Assembly (NCBI GenBank): GCA_034003625.1
Contig: JAVEYG010000015.1
Coordinates: 1 to 64,000 of the forward strand
DNA from: GWE2-42-39 sp034003625
Lineage (GTDB): Bacteria > Bacteroidota > Bacteroidia > Bacteroidales > Prolixibacteraceae
Direction: 5' to 3'
DNA length: 64,000 nt
The notes beneath the pieces are model-generated. The model ran no database searches. It worked only from the letters and a program-made list of their open reading frames with translations, and was not told the origin of the DNA. Both the position numbers and the translations under genes were made by a program. This document shows, piece after piece, positions 53,301-62,125 of the stretch. The stretch's first letter is position 1. Each line of letters starts with the position of its first letter.

Positions 53301-56300
53301 ATTTTTTGCAGGCAGTTCCATTTTTTGCTGACTTGCACGATTTCTCCCGCAGGGAAATTTTCCTCGTGTTTGATTTCGCGGGAAAGCGGCATGGTCGCAC
53401 GGATTGCCCCAAGGTCGAGCTGTTCCGGCTGCTTTTTTAAAACAGGGCCGACCTTGAATTTGGCATATTCCGGCCAGTGACCGTCATCCGGTTTGGAATG
53501 AACCCGGACGTCAAGTTGATTTTCATCGGTTTTATTTGCCGTGATTATCACCTCCGTTTCCTTTTTTTCGGTGACTGTCAGAGGTTGCAACAGGTAAAAA
53601 TCCTTTATCTGAAGCGAGTCGCTCTTGAAATGGTTTCTCCCGGCTTCCCAGGCCATTTGCAAATAGGAAACACCCACCAGGGTTGGCTGTCCCATTACCC
53701 GGTGTTCGTTCAGCAACCAGTTTTTATCATCGAAAATACGGCTGTAAACAGCAGCGGCCGGTGTATCCAACAGGCAGCGGTCCAGAAAAATGCGTTCATA
53801 CTTTTTGCCGTACCACCTCAAAACCGGTTCTTTTTCTGCCTTTTTAAGCTGAACCCAGCACCTTTTTTTCTCAAAAGGATAACCGGGTAGCGAAACCTTT
53901 GCAACGCCCGATGATGCGAAATAATCCTCCCACAGCACCGTCGCCCCTTTTACATAAGCTTCTGCCACTTTTTTGCCGAGGCTATTTGCCCCCCGTTTAA
54001 TTTGCGAATTAATCTCCCTGCTGATTTCCCGGATTTCATTCTCGGTCAGTTCATCCGCAAGCAATTCTTTTTTGGAAGCGGAAACAGCTTTTGTATGTTG
54101 GAAGAAAATATTCTCATCCTTCGCAGAAACCGGTCCCTGTTTAGTGATAAGGTCGAGTTTTTGCAGAAGTTCTTCTTCATTTTTAAAAAGAACAGCCAGC
54201 CGGTGCGTATTATGCCCCCTGCCGGTGGCCAGCGTATAGCAAAGATTTTCCAGAGAGATGCCCGGGTTTCTCTGGATATGTTCTTTAATGTTCTGAACGT
54301 ATTCCACCAGACCTTCCTTGCTTCGCGACGACAAAACAAACAGATGTGTTTCGTCCGATTTCCGCGTAGCTTCCCGGGTTGTCGGGGCTTCTTCCAAAAC
54401 CACATGGCAATTGGTGCCGCTCAAACCGAAAGAGCTTACCCCGCAACGAAGCGGGCTGCCGTTGTTGTTCCAGCTTGCCAATTTTTTGTTGATGTAAGCC
54501 GCGCTGTCATCAAAATTGATGTTCCGGTTCGGCGTTTTAAAATGGACGAGCGGTGTGAGTTGTTTGTGTTTCAAACTGAAAATGGCCTTCAGAACCCCGG
54601 CGAGACCGGCAACAGTATCCAGGTGGCCGATGTTGGCTTTGACTGCCCCAACAGCGCAGAACCTTTTTTCAGGAGTATATCTTTTGAATGCTTTGGTGAT
54701 ACCGTCGATTTCAATAGGATCGCCTAATTTGGTCGCCGTTCCGTGCGTTTCGATGAAAGTGACCGTGCGCGGATTGATGCCGGCATCCTGCCAGGAAGCA
54801 TCGATAACATCAGCCTGGGCATCGGCATTAGGCGCTGTGATGCCATTAGAGTTGCCGTCCTGGTTCATGGCGCTTCCCTTAATGACAGCATAAATATTGT
54901 CGCTATCTTGCACAGCTTTTTCCAGCGGTTTGATCAGCAGGGCAATGACGCCCTCGCCGCCACCTGTTCCATTGGCAGAGTCATCGAAACTATGTGCACG
55001 GGCGTCTTCCGAGTCAATTTCCATACGTGCACCGGAGTCGAAAGGAAGCAGGTGCAGTTTGGTTCCGCCGACGATTGCTGCATCGATTTTTCCTTCGCGG
55101 ATGGACTGGCACGCCAGGTGCAAAGCCACCAACGAGGAGGAGCAAGCGGTGTCTATCAGCAGTGCCGGCCCTTTCAGATTAAAATGATACGACAACCGGC
55201 TGGCCAGGATCGAAGGTGTTTGAGCCGCAAACAGCAGGTTGGGATCCGGGTTTTCACTGGCTTCGACAAATTTTGAATATTCCCCCAGATTGTCGCTGGC
55301 GCCAATAAAAACACCGGTGCGGCTTCCCCAGAGTTTCGTACCGCCATAGCCCGCATCTTCCATCGCGTGGTAAGCGGTCTCCATAAACAGCCGTTGTCCC
55401 GGATCAATAACGGAAGCTTCCGACGGTGATAATTTGAAGAAACCGTAATCGAACTTATCGACTTCCGGCAGATAGCAATATTCCCTGAACCTCAGCCTTT
55501 CCGGGTCAAAATCGTGAAGCGCCGCAAGATTCTGAATATCCGGAATTCTTTCAGCAGGCATAGGTCTGATAAAGTCGGTTCCATTGCACAATTCTTTCCA
55601 AAAGTCTTCGGGCGTTTCGCAGGCTCCGATCCGGGAAGCTATCCCGACAATAGCAATGTCGTGTAATTTTTCCGCTTCGCGTTGATTTTGTTTTGAATGT
55701 GTTTCCGCTTCGGCATCTGTTTTTTGAGCAATGCAGGCCGCCTGTTCTGCTATTTTACTTTTTGAAAAGAGGTCGGTGATTTCCAGCGCTCCGGGGTACC
55801 GTTCATTGATTTTCCCGTGGAGTTTCACCAGAAGTATGGAGTTACCGCCGATGTCAAAAAAATTATCGTAAATACTGATATTTTCTACCGCTAAAACTTC
55901 CTGCCACAGCTCGAGCAGGCTTGCTTCAATTTTGGTTTCCGGGGTTTGAAACACCGCTCCTGTCGCTATATTTTGAATGGCGGGTGGAAGCGCTTTTTTA
56001 TCCAGTTTTCCGTTGGTTGTCAGTGGAATTTTTTCCAGTTGGATGAAGAAAGACGGAACCATGTAAGCCGGTAACGAGGAGGAAAGAAAACTTTTCAATT
56101 CATTGATTTTCACTTCTTCCTTTGCAACCAGATAGGCAGCCAGTTCTTTGGTGCCTTCTTTATCGACGGCGATCACCACTGTGTCGGAGACGGCAGGGTG
56201 TTGCCGAAGCTGCATTTCAATCTCTGCTGTTTCCACGCGGAAACCTCGTATTTGCACTTGGTTGTCGCTGCGGTCGAGGTATTCCATTGTCCCGTCGAAA

Positions 56301-59300
56301 AGCCACCGGCCCACATCGCCGCTTTTGTACATCTTTTCGTTGTTTTCGAACGGATTGTCGATAAACCGTTCTGCCGTCAGTTCCGGCCGGTTCAGATAGC
56401 CTTTGCCTAAGCCCGTACCGGCCACATAAATTTCGCCATAAACTCCGGCAGGCGCCGGTTGCAGCGCTTCATCCAAAATATACACCCTTGTTTCCGGGAG
56501 TGGGACGCCGATGTTGCTGCTGCCGTCGTTATTTAAAATTTCTTCGTCTGTCAGACGGTGATAGGTAACGTGGATGGTTGTTTCCGTGATGCCGTACATG
56601 TTGATCAGCCGTACTTTTTCTGCCGGATAGGTATTGATCCATTTCACCAGCTTTGAAGGATCCAGCTTATCACCCCCAAAAATGACATAACGAAGATCCA
56701 GGGTTTTTCCCGGAATCCTGAGTACTGTGTCGATAAATTTGTAAAAAGCACCCGGTGTCTGGTTTAGCACGGTAACCCGGTGCCGGTTCACCAGCCTGAC
56801 AAAAGCGGAAATGTCGCGGACATCATTCCTGTCCGGAACTATCAGTTTTCCACCAAATAACAAGGCGCCGTACATTTCCCAAACCGAAAAATCGAAACAA
56901 TAGGAATGCGCCATAATCCAGATGTCGGAAGGTCCGAAATCGAAGTGCGATCGGTCATTCACAAACAGGCGCACTAAATTGCGGTGGCTAATCGGACAAC
57001 CTTTGGGTTTTCCGGTGGAGCCGGAAGTAAAAATCACATAAGCGGTGGTGTCAGGCCCGGAATAGCGGCTAACCGGCAGGTTGTCTGTTGCGGCATCATC
57101 TGTCGTTTGTTCAATATTATAAATACGGCACGCAGGGAAATCCCGGCAAATGGTCTGAAGCCTGTCATATTCTTTATTCTCTGCGAGGATCAGGTTCATT
57201 TTGCTTTCCGAAAGAATATGCCCGATCCGTTCATCGGGATATTCGGGGTCGATGGGAACATAAGCCCCACCCGCTTTCAGTATGGCCAGTAAAACAACCG
57301 GTATGTTTTCCGAAGGTGAAACCAGTACGCCAACCGGTTCGCCGGGTTCAACCGGATAGTGACTGAGAATGGCGCCCGCCATCTTTTCAGCCCGGGCATT
57401 CAATTCTGCATAAGTCAGGCTTCTTCCATTATAAACCACGGCAACGTTCGAAGGATATTTTGCTGCGGTTTCTTCAAACAGGTCGATAATGGTTTTTTCT
57501 TCCGGATAGGAGGTTTTGGTATCGTTGTATTTCACCAACAGGTTTTCTTTTTCACTATCGCTTAAAATGTTGACAGAGCGGACGCTTTGAGTAGGATTGG
57601 CGATCGCCTCCTGCAATAAAACCAGCAGATGGGAAGCCATTTGTTCGATCCGTTCTTTCCTGAACAGGCGTGTGTTGTATTCAATCAGCAAATCCAGGTT
57701 TTCACCGCTGTCGTTAAAGTTGAAGGTCAGGTCGAATTTACTGATGCTCATCGGTATCCGCAGAGGTTCCACCCGGCTGAATGTTTCACGAAAAGTTAAA
57801 TCGGTATTTTGCAGGACAATCATCACATCAAAAAGCGGAGAGCGGCTGGTGTCGCGCGGGAGTTTCAGTTCTTCCACCAGTTTGTCGAATGGGTACATCT
57901 GATGGGAGTAAGCATCGGTTGCCGTTTCTTTGACCTGTTCCAGGAATCCGGCAAATGATTTTTTCGGATTGATGTGGTCGCGCAGGGCCAGCGTGTTGAC
58001 GTAATAACCTACCTGATCCTCCAGATCGGGATGGTTTCTCCCTGCGACCGGTGTGCCAATTACGATTTCTTCTTTCGCGGTATAGCGATAGAGCAAAACT
58101 TTCAGAGCGGCGGTCAGGGTCATAAACAAACTGCTCCGTTTTTCGGAACTAAAAACATCGAGCTTCTTTTTTATCTCCGGAGGAAAAGTAAACCAGTTTG
58201 AATCGCCTTCATAGGTTTTGACCGGCGGCCGGGCAAAATCACACGGCAGATCCAATGGCGTGATTTCACCGTCCAGCTTTTGCAGCCAGTAGTTTCGGTC
58301 GTCCGTGCTATTCGTGCCGGCAACTTTTTCGTTCAGCCAGGAAGCGTAATCTTTGTAATGTATGGCAAGCCTGCCGGGCAAGACCGGTTCCCGGTTCAAA
58401 TGTTTCTTGTATCCGCCAAACAACTCATCCACCATTATATTGACCGACCAGCCATCGCACACAATGTGGTGGATATTGATGAACAGGATCTGTTTTCGGG
58501 CAGCAGTGCGAATGACAGCCAACCGAATCAACGGAGACTCATCCAGGTTGAAAGGGCGGTGGGCTTCTTCAACTACAAAATCAAAGGCCATTGCATCCGG
58601 ATCATTCTCCTTTGAAAAGTCAACAATCTGCACCGGAATATGTTGTGCAGCTATAACTTTTTGATACGGAGTACCGTCGATTTCGATAAAAGCCGTTCGC
58701 AACGACTCGTGCCGTTGGATCATATCGTCAAAAGAAGATTGAAGGGCTTCGATATCCAGCTCGTCATAAATGGTAACTGCCAGCGGAATATTGTAAGTTG
58801 ATTGCGACTTTTCGATTTTATTAAGCACCCACAGGCGTTTTTGCGCATGCGAAAGTTCATAATATTCAGCTTCGGGCACGAGTGGGATAACACCGAGCGT
58901 TTCTTTCTTTTTGTTTCGAATGATTTTTTCGAGGGCAAGAATGTCGGAAGCCGCAAAAAACTCCTTCAGGCTAAGTTTTACCGACAGCTCTTTCTGAATA
59001 GCCGAAACCGCGCGGATGGCTTTCAAACTGTGCCCTCCCATGCTGAAAAAACCGGCGTTCACCGGAACCAGTTTCCTATCGAGAATTTCGCCAAAAATCT
59101 TCGCCAGTGCTTTTTGGGTTTGGCCGGAAGCGGCAACCCCGCCCGGCGATTCTTCCGTCCGGTTTTCCGGTTTTGGCAACGCTTTGGTATCGACTTTCCC
59201 GTTCTGGTTGAGGGGCAACTCTTTCATTCGGACAAAATAATCAGGGAGCATGTACTCAGGGAGCAACCGGCTGAGATGTTCTTTGATCTCATCTGGTCCG

Positions 59301-62125
59301 GTTTCGCTTTCGGCTGTAAAATAAAGTGCCAGTTGTTTCCCGTCTTGTTCCTGAATAACAATCACTTTTGCCTGCGAAACACCGGAACATGTTTCCGCCG
59401 TATTTTCAATCTCCCCGGTTTCAATCCGGAACCCTCTGATTTTTAGCTGGTCGTCATTTCTGCCCAGAAAATGAATGTTTCCTTCTTCATCCCACTGCGC
59501 CAAATCTCCCGTACGATATAGTTTTTCACCCGGCACAAACGGATTTTCGATAAAACTTTTCCGGTTCAAATCCGGGCGGTTCACATAGCCGCGTGAAACA
59601 CCTACGCCTCCTGTACAAAGTTCGCCGGGCACCCCGATCGGGCAAAGGTTGTCCTGCCCGTCCAGGATGTAAACTGTTGTGTTGGCTACAGGATTGCCTA
59701 TAGGAATATCCTCCTGAAATTCCCTGTTAATCCGGAAAGTTGTAGTGAAAGTCGTGTTTTCGGTTGGGCCGTATACATTGCTAAAAACGACCTCCGGATA
59801 ATTTGAAACAAAAAGATTGGAAATGTGCGGAGGCATTTTGTCCCCTCCTGAAAGGACCTCTTTTATCCCTTCGAAAAGTTTTAGCTGATGCTGCAAATCC
59901 GCTTCGAGGGCGCGGCTGAAAAAGCCGGTTGAAAACAATACTTTATTGATTCGGTAGGTGGAAAAGTAATTTTTCAGTTTTTCAGGATCAAGGTAGTCTT
60001 CCGTGTTTTCGAGGAAAAGTGTCCCGCCGTTCAGCAGGGACCCCCAAATGTCCATCGTGGTTGCATCGAAGGAAACGGACGACGTAGAGAAAATCCGGTC
60101 TGTTTCACTGAAATGCGTATAGTTGGTGTTGCGCACCAGGCGAACGACGGATTTATCTTCAATCATGCTGCCTTTCGGTTTGCCTGTTGAACCGGAAGTA
60201 TAAAGAATATAAGCCAAACCTGAAGATTTTTTCTCATGCTGCACAGGCTGAAAATCCGCTGCCTTGCCGAACAGTTTTTGGTTAACGGAAATGGTGTGGG
60301 CAACGTCAAATTGAGTTTCACGGTGATCGTCGGTCAGCAGAATTCTGACCCGGGCGTCTTCAAAAATCGTTCTGATCCGCTCATCCGGGAATTTGGAATC
60401 GAGCGGCAGGTATGCGCCTCCTGCTTTAAGCACGGCCAAAATCGAGATAATAAGTTCATGCGAACGCTCCATCAAAACGGCGACCGGTTCTTCAGGTTGT
60501 AAACCCCTTTCCTGCAGGATTCCGGCCAGAACATTGGCTTTTTTGTTTAGTTCGGTATAACTGAGCGGCTTCCCCTGGTAAACGACAGCCGGCTTTTCCG
60601 GATATTTTTGTGTAATTTCTTCAAACAAAGCGGCAATGGTTTTGTCGTTCGGGAATTCACGCTGTGTGTCGTTAAACTCAGTCAGAATCTGTTGCTTTTC
60701 CTTTTCAGTAATGATTTCAATCCTGCCGGTTTTTTTATCCGGTTCATTCAAAATATTCTGAAGCAGTTGCAGGAAATGTTTTCCCAATCGTTCTATGCGC
60801 CCGACGCTGTAGAGGTCGGGATTGTAAATCAATCCCAGTTTTATTCCCGAATCAGATTCTTCAAAATTAAAATGAAGGTCCATTTTACTGAAGGTGATTT
60901 CGGGTTTAATGGCCGTGGTTTTGACGCCCCCGAACGGGAAGAAACCGTCATCTGAATCCTGCAGCGAAACCATAATTTCGAACAATGGGTTCCGGCTGGT
61001 ATCGCGTTCCAGGTTTAAATCCTCAACCAGCAGATCGAAGGGATAAATCTGGTGATCATACGCTTCGATACAATTGTGCTTCACCTGTGTCAGAAAATCA
61101 CGGAACGATATCGCAGGGGCCACTTCATTCCGCAGTGAAATGGTGTTGACATAAAAACCGACCTGGTCTTCCAAATTTTTTTGCTCCCTTCCCGAAACGG
61201 GCGAACCGATCGTCAGGCGGCTTTTCCCGGTATATTTATTCAGCAAAATATTCACCGCAGAAACAAGAAACATAAACAGGCTGGTATTATTTTGGCTGAT
61301 CAATTTACTGATCCGGTCATGGAGCGATCCTTCAATTTCTATTTCGTGCAGCCTGCCGTTAAAGGTTTTATATGAAGGCCGTTTTCTGTCGGGCGGCAAT
61401 TCTGAAATATCCTGTTCTCCTCCGAGTTTTTCGATCCAATAGTTTTTATATTTTTCAGCTTTTGCGCTGTTCAGGAGTTGTTCGTGCCGGCGCACAAAGT
61501 CTTTATACTGAAATTTCAGCGCAGGCAACGGATTGGGTTGTCCTTTGCAAAAGGCGTTGTAAAGTCGGGTCAGTTCCGAAATCAGCACCCCGATCGACCA
61601 TCCGTCGCTGATGATGTGGTGCATGTTGAACAGCAACAGGTACTTTTCTTCCTGTAACTTCAGAAGCCGGCTGGTTAAAAGGGGTGCAACGGAAAGGTCG
61701 AAACAACGATTGGTTTCTTCCTGCGTTAAGGTTGAAACTTTTTGTTGCTGTTCCGGATCATTGCTCAGGTTTGTTACCGGCAGACTGAAATCGATGCGGT
61801 CAAATATTTTCTGATATGGCGCCCCATCGGTTTCGACAAAGCTGGTCCGCAGTATTTCGTGGCGCCGGATAATTTCCCGGAAAGCTTTTTCCAGCGCCTC
61901 CACGTTTAGTTTTCCTTCAAAAACCAGGGAGGCCGGTAAATTGTAGGCCGGTGAGCGATCCATCTTGTCGATAAACCAAAGCCGCCGCTGTGCGTATGAA
62001 GCCGGCGCCACACTGTATTTCGATTTGTTGCCCGACAAAACGCCCGTCTGCCTCAATTCTTCGAGGGCAGACAGATCGCCGGCCAACGCTCTTTGTTTTA
62101 ACTCCTTGATTTTATTCGTCTTCAT
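44324..62125 (-). CDS. Hybrid NRPS-PKS, 5933 aa: C-A-T-C-A-T-KS-DH-KR-ACP-C-A-T-C-A-T-TE
   Basis: Domains with rough residues: C1 35-470 (HHIISDG about 168), A1 490-990, T1 about 1030, C2 1085-1510 (HHIVCDG), A2 1540-2040, T2 about 2093, KS 2145-2575 (TACSSS about 2325, HGTATKLGDP, NIGHLDT), linker 2575-2770, DH 2775-3050 (NEHRVMG), KR 3050-3520 (TGGTGGIG about 3257, SDYTAANNF about 3415), ACP about 3568, C3 3620-4060 (HHIVIDA), A3, T3 about 4600, C4 (HHIILDE about 4793), A4, T4 about 5660, TE 5710-5933 (GHSAGG, late GGHMD). By-eye specificity codes: A1 DAMLLGVTFK (aliphatic), A2 DFWNIGMIHK (Thr), A3 DLFNNALTYK (Ala), A4 DVQTISQVVK (open). No acyltransferase follows the KS. The longest frame starts at 62212, but the ATG at 62125, overlapping the upstream stop by 14 bp, opens the conserved part. 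Confidence 0.93.
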   Translation of the reverse strand: MKTNKIKELKQRALAGDLSALEELRQTGVLSGNKSKYSVAPASYAQRRLWFIDKMDRSPAYNLPASLVFEGKLNVEALEKAFREIIRRHEILRTSFVETDGAPYQKIFDRIDFSLPVTNLSNDPEQQQKVSTLTQEETNRCFDLSVAPLLTSRLLKLQEEKYLLLFNMHHIISDGWSIGVLISELTRLYNAFCKGQPNPLPALKFQYKDFVRRHEQLLNSAKAEKYKNYWIEKLGGEQDISELPPDRKRPSYKTFNGRLHEIEIEGSLHDRISKLISQNNTSLFMFLVSAVNILLNKYTGKSRLTIGSPVSGREQKNLEDQVGFYVNTISLRNEVAPAISFRDFLTQVKHNCIEAYDHQIYPFDLLVEDLNLERDTSRNPLFEIMVSLQDSDDGFFPFGGVKTTAIKPEITFSKMDLHFNFEESDSGIKLGLIYNPDLYSVGRIERLGKHFLQLLQNILNEPDKKTGRIEIITEKEKQQILTEFNDTQREFPNDKTIAALFEEITQKYPEKPAVVYQGKPLSYTELNKKANVLAGILQERGLQPEEPVAVLMERSHELIISILAVLKAGGAYLPLDSKFPDERIRTIFEDARVRILLTDDHRETQFDVAHTISVNQKLFGKAADFQPVQHEKKSSGLAYILYTSGSTGKPKGSMIEDKSVVRLVRNTNYTHFSETDRIFSTSSVSFDATTMDIWGSLLNGGTLFLENTEDYLDPEKLKNYFSTYRINKVLFSTGFFSRALEADLQHQLKLFEGIKEVLSGGDKMPPHISNLFVSNYPEVVFSNVYGPTENTTFTTTFRINREFQEDIPIGNPVANTTVYILDGQDNLCPIGVPGELCTGGVGVSRGYVNRPDLNRKSFIENPFVPGEKLYRTGDLAQWDEEGNIHFLGRNDDQLKIRGFRIETGEIENTAETCSGVSQAKVIVIQEQDGKQLALYFTAESETGPDEIKEHLSRLLPEYMLPDYFVRMKELPLNQNGKVDTKALPKPENRTEESPGGVAASGQTQKALAKIFGEILDRKLVPVNAGFFSMGGHSLKAIRAVSAIQKELSVKLSLKEFFAASDILALEKIIRNKKKETLGVIPLVPEAEYYELSHAQKRLWVLNKIEKSQSTYNIPLAVTIYDELDIEALQSSFDDMIQRHESLRTAFIEIDGTPYQKVIAAQHIPVQIVDFSKENDPDAMAFDFVVEEAHRPFNLDESPLIRLAVIRTAARKQILFINIHHIVCDGWSVNIMVDELFGGYKKHLNREPVLPGRLAIHYKDYASWLNEKVAGTNSTDDRNYWLQKLDGEITPLDLPCDFARPPVKTYEGDSNWFTFPPEIKKKLDVFSSEKRSSLFMTLTAALKVLLYRYTAKEEIVIGTPVAGRNHPDLEDQVGYYVNTLALRDHINPKKSFAGFLEQVKETATDAYSHQMYPFDKLVEELKLPRDTSRSPLFDVMIVLQNTDLTFRETFSRVEPLRIPMSISKFDLTFNFNDSGENLDLLIEYNTRLFRKERIEQMASHLLVLLQEAIANPTQSVRSVNILSDSEKENLLVKYNDTKTSYPEEKTIIDLFEETAAKYPSNVAVVYNGRSLTYAELNARAEKMAGAILSHYPVEPGEPVGVLVSPSENIPVVLLAILKAGGAYVPIDPEYPDERIGHILSESKMNLILAENKEYDRLQTICRDFPACRIYNIEQTTDDAATDNLPVSRYSGPDTTAYVIFTSGSTGKPKGCPISHRNLVRLFVNDRSHFDFGPSDIWIMAHSYCFDFSVWEMYGALLFGGKLIVPDRNDVRDISAFVRLVNRHRVTVLNQTPGAFYKFIDTVLRIPGKTLDLRYVIFGGDKLDPSKLVKWINTYPAEKVRLINMYGITETTIHVTYHRLTDEEILNNDGSSNIGVPLPETRVYILDEALQPAPAGVYGEIYVAGTGLGKGYLNRPELTAERFIDNPFENNEKMYKSGDVGRWLFDGTMEYLDRSDNQVQIRGFRVETAEIEMQLRQHPAVSDTVVIAVDKEGTKELAAYLVAKEEVKINELKSFLSSSLPAYMVPSFFIQLEKIPLTTNGKLDKKALPPAIQNIATGAVFQTPETKIEASLLELWQEVLAVENISIYDNFFDIGGNSILLVKLHGKINERYPGALEITDLFSKSKIAEQAACIAQKTDAEAETHSKQNQREAEKLHDIAIVGIASRIGACETPEDFWKELCNGTDFIRPMPAERIPDIQNLAALHDFDPERLRFREYCYLPEVDKFDYGFFKLSPSEASVIDPGQRLFMETAYHAMEDAGYGGTKLWGSRTGVFIGASDNLGEYSKFVEASENPDPNLLFAAQTPSILASRLSYHFNLKGPALLIDTACSSSLVALHLACQSIREGKIDAAIVGGTKLHLLPFDSGARMEIDSEDARAHSFDDSANGTGGGEGVIALLIKPLEKAVQDSDNIYAVIKGSAMNQDGNSNGITAPNADAQADVIDASWQDAGINPRTVTFIETHGTATKLGDPIEIDGITKAFKRYTPEKRFCAVGAVKANIGHLDTVAGLAGVLKAIFSLKHKQLTPLVHFKTPNRNINFDDSAAYINKKLASWNNNGSPLRCGVSSFGLSGTNCHVVLEEAPTTREATRKSDETHLFVLSSRSKEGLVEYVQNIKEHIQRNPGISLENLCYTLATGRGHNTHRLAVLFKNEEELLQKLDLITKQGPVSAKDENIFFQHTKAVSASKKELLADELTENEIREISREINSQIKRGANSLGKKVAEAYVKGATVLWEDYFASSGVAKVSLPGYPFEKKRCWVQLKKAEKEPVLRWYGKKYERIFLDRCLLDTPAAAVYSRIFDDKNWLLNEHRVMGQPTLVGVSYLQMAWEAGRNHFKSDSLQIKDFYLLQPLTVTEKKETEVIITANKTDENQLDVRVHSKPDDGHWPEYAKFKVGPVLKKQPEQLDLGAIRATMPLSREIKHEENFPAGEIVQVSKKWNCLQKIWWNETEQLAELAVPPEDEQLAAGFYLYPPLADAALSFALDEPGFLPWSFGMVQLRKKAGNKLFSYVKIQNSTPETRSFDVVFTDESGEAVATFKNFTLKKAAQSKKIFHELVWKTWPLQKPGPETKGFPVVLFNHGSAPETVGAFRSAGATTLEISQDNFAEIFLNGFPEELIFLLPETTDEVTLEDRLSASLYSVFNLAKYISGHLASKTDLLLVGKNVHEVSGNEKYLNSLYNSVAGLGQVIGQENPNVRCRFLDVDEHTSVSEILDEVRVGFDESWYYRAIRNGERFIREIKLIHLNGQQPKTLRDGLYVITGGTGGIGLEMAEFLATSAKVKLALLNRSAFPPREHWNRLLQERTDEKLCRKIEKIQSIEDKGAEVSFHKADVADFNALKQTIENIKSLGAIRGVIHAAGVPGEGLIHKKDLGVFREVIRPKIHGTINLCRLLPDEKPDFFLMTSALTAILPTSGQSDYTAANNFLDAVCHELKRSGMNVLSINLTAWKETGMAFEHRVADDGVFKSIAPREAVDAIGKILLSGKTSVILGETDLSRLDLSAGLPFFFENEIITPSAKIQQNIIETEGKIALSGRENGNYSDYEKIIAEIWGNVLGYTELNINDNYYDLGGDSIHAIKISSLLEKQRLQVSIGDLFNYLTIAELAAFLEGKTAKAPKTEITAIVPAKKSDWYPVSAAQRRLFILDQLTTDKLSYHIPEIWNIKGNLRVDALIQAFRRLAERHEILRTSFDLVDDMPVQIVHEQVELNIPVLKMTEKEARNYIRSFIQPFDLGKAPLFRSAIIELSPDQHLVLFDAHHIVIDAFSMEILKKELFGFYDGKTPEPLRIQYKDYAIWQNSALKKEEISRQKEWWMEQFREEVPVINLPLDFPRSAGQSAEAGVVSFALDETLTAGIKKMSSGEGLSTFMILLAVYQMVMHKYTQQEDLVIGVTTTGRGDDDLSGLLGMFVNNLPVRVFPKENKRINDFLSEVRETAAQAFANQDYPFDELVENLNLKRDLNRSPLLDIVFSYMNFELSEVRGGDLQLSDYKAETILSSEYDLMLYGLEAQDKIFITVKYKKSLFKKESIERFAGHFIKTAEFITKNNRSARIGDLDFLLPAEKKLFHTFNQQYEEVNKGVSVFDLLQNSFTASREKTALLYKGKSMSYAELDEKSNRLANFLRKTCSAKFGDRIGIILDRDESMIVAMLGVLKSGAAYVGIDPAYPQQRIDYILNDSRAKALITTKELQPKTTGTEFRIVDIHDPALQKFSAQHPSVINTPDDPAYVIYTSGSTGQPKGVVITHKNLSVFLQWCRIEFKTTPFELVYAATSYCFDLSVFEIFYSLVAGKTIRVLKSALEIPDWLANDEKVLINTVPSLLAAIKDDLNPDDFSHLTAINLAGEQIPLALVEAIDCDRIEVRNLYGPSEDTTYSTVYRFSNKNKKVLIGKPVSNTQVYITDPKLKLVPPGHSGEICITGDGLAKGYLFKEELTNEKFVPSPFGKGKLYRTGDLGRWTETGDLEYLGRIDRQVKIRGFRIELGEIETNIRRYPGVENAVVIASEKDETRNIAAYLVTAPETDVNDLKEYLGKIMPAYMVPQYFVQIDSIPLTPNGKVDVKALPGPETTGGSMAEAEIEILDATEEKLAAIWKQTLGLERLSKYDSFFDLGGHSLKALRLISQINREMKQDFALTVIFEHPSVARFATFMKNAESGSRQSLSPLPRAAYYDVSHAQRRMWTFNRVEKNPVAYNIPVVFSVKSGIKVEALEKAFKALIRKYESLRTCFIEIDGEPKQVILDETGFAITISEITGKKDFAEESDGIIQNAITRPFDLSQAPLMRVDLIKNQNGTEYLLVINVHHIILDEWSIDILAKRLGIFYDHFAGIKIAKDERIFAPAAVQYKEFAHWQNVQIEQAVEHKNYWLGQFNDPVPVLDLPADFPRPKVKTFEGKTEAFALPASLSEGLRKLSAGNHSTMFITSLALFHVLFSKYAKQNDLVIGTPVANRDHPDIQDQIGFFLNTLALRNKCDQQESFKSFLKKVRENVLAAFSHQLYPFDMLVDDLQLNRDLSRSPLFDVMLIAQTPAGESVKVSSGLQMEPAEYDYPLSKFDLSISYYDDGNCLKYFFEYNTSLYRLERIRRMFDHFAVLVEGILSNEEKPISQLTIASSEEKTALMDLSKGIERKLLNRSVVSLIEKQAAQNADRTAIVFKRRKLNYAELNAKANRLAHMMIERGICPEDFIGVLSDRSEWSVISLLAILKAGAVYVPVDPNYPQNRIEYILKDSRCKLLITSKKLKGTIPFSPERLLETETLEEMLGQYASEDPNIDISVAPNANAYVIYTSGSTGMPKGVLGTHQCLLNLVEWQSETIEGQLKTLQFAPHSFDVSVQEMLFSMATAGALYLIENETRYKMSLIAEIIERESIEILTMPYSALNVFLSGLENPGQLRSLKHLITSGEQPFMNENLVRLLKKFPHLRFHNQYGPSETHVVTSFIFSGKDKNQPVKIPAGRPINNTQIFLLDAKMEPVPVGLPGDLYIGGFNVANGYLNKPDLTRERFIDNPFGNGKLYKSGDLARWNFNGELEFLGRDDGQVKVRGFRIELGEIESCLQKHPDIKEAAVKLVGEDENKEIAAYFTTSGEADSAILKNYLAGQLPAYMIPAYFVKLEQFPRTPSGKADLRSLPEPGSQDHAGHFDYAEPEGETEKAIAEVWQEILGRGKIGATDNFFETGGNSIKAIQLMSKVQKRLGKKTYLNLVFEQPTIRQMAHVIRETDERLKNLETDYILFNPKQKKKIFFMPPGIGYSFAYMEYAKYFDRFAICGLNFIESATPAKSMADILIDMQKDGAFYLFGHSAGGNMAFDVALELQQRGKPVGGIVLLDSYRQLEVIEWSENEYLNDAVLYIEQNHAEFLDEEIKDAALQKIVAYRRYLNARAETGFLNCPVVQIEADDEITDFGRKISRSAWSELCPTYETFEGFGGHMDMLKQPNIEKNARLTNRIIRRLMK

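Noticed and set aside
44402..61814. Many open frames of 60-240 codons on the strand opposite the NRPS-PKS gene
   Set aside because: They are antisense shadows of the GC-balanced coding sequence and carry no family features.
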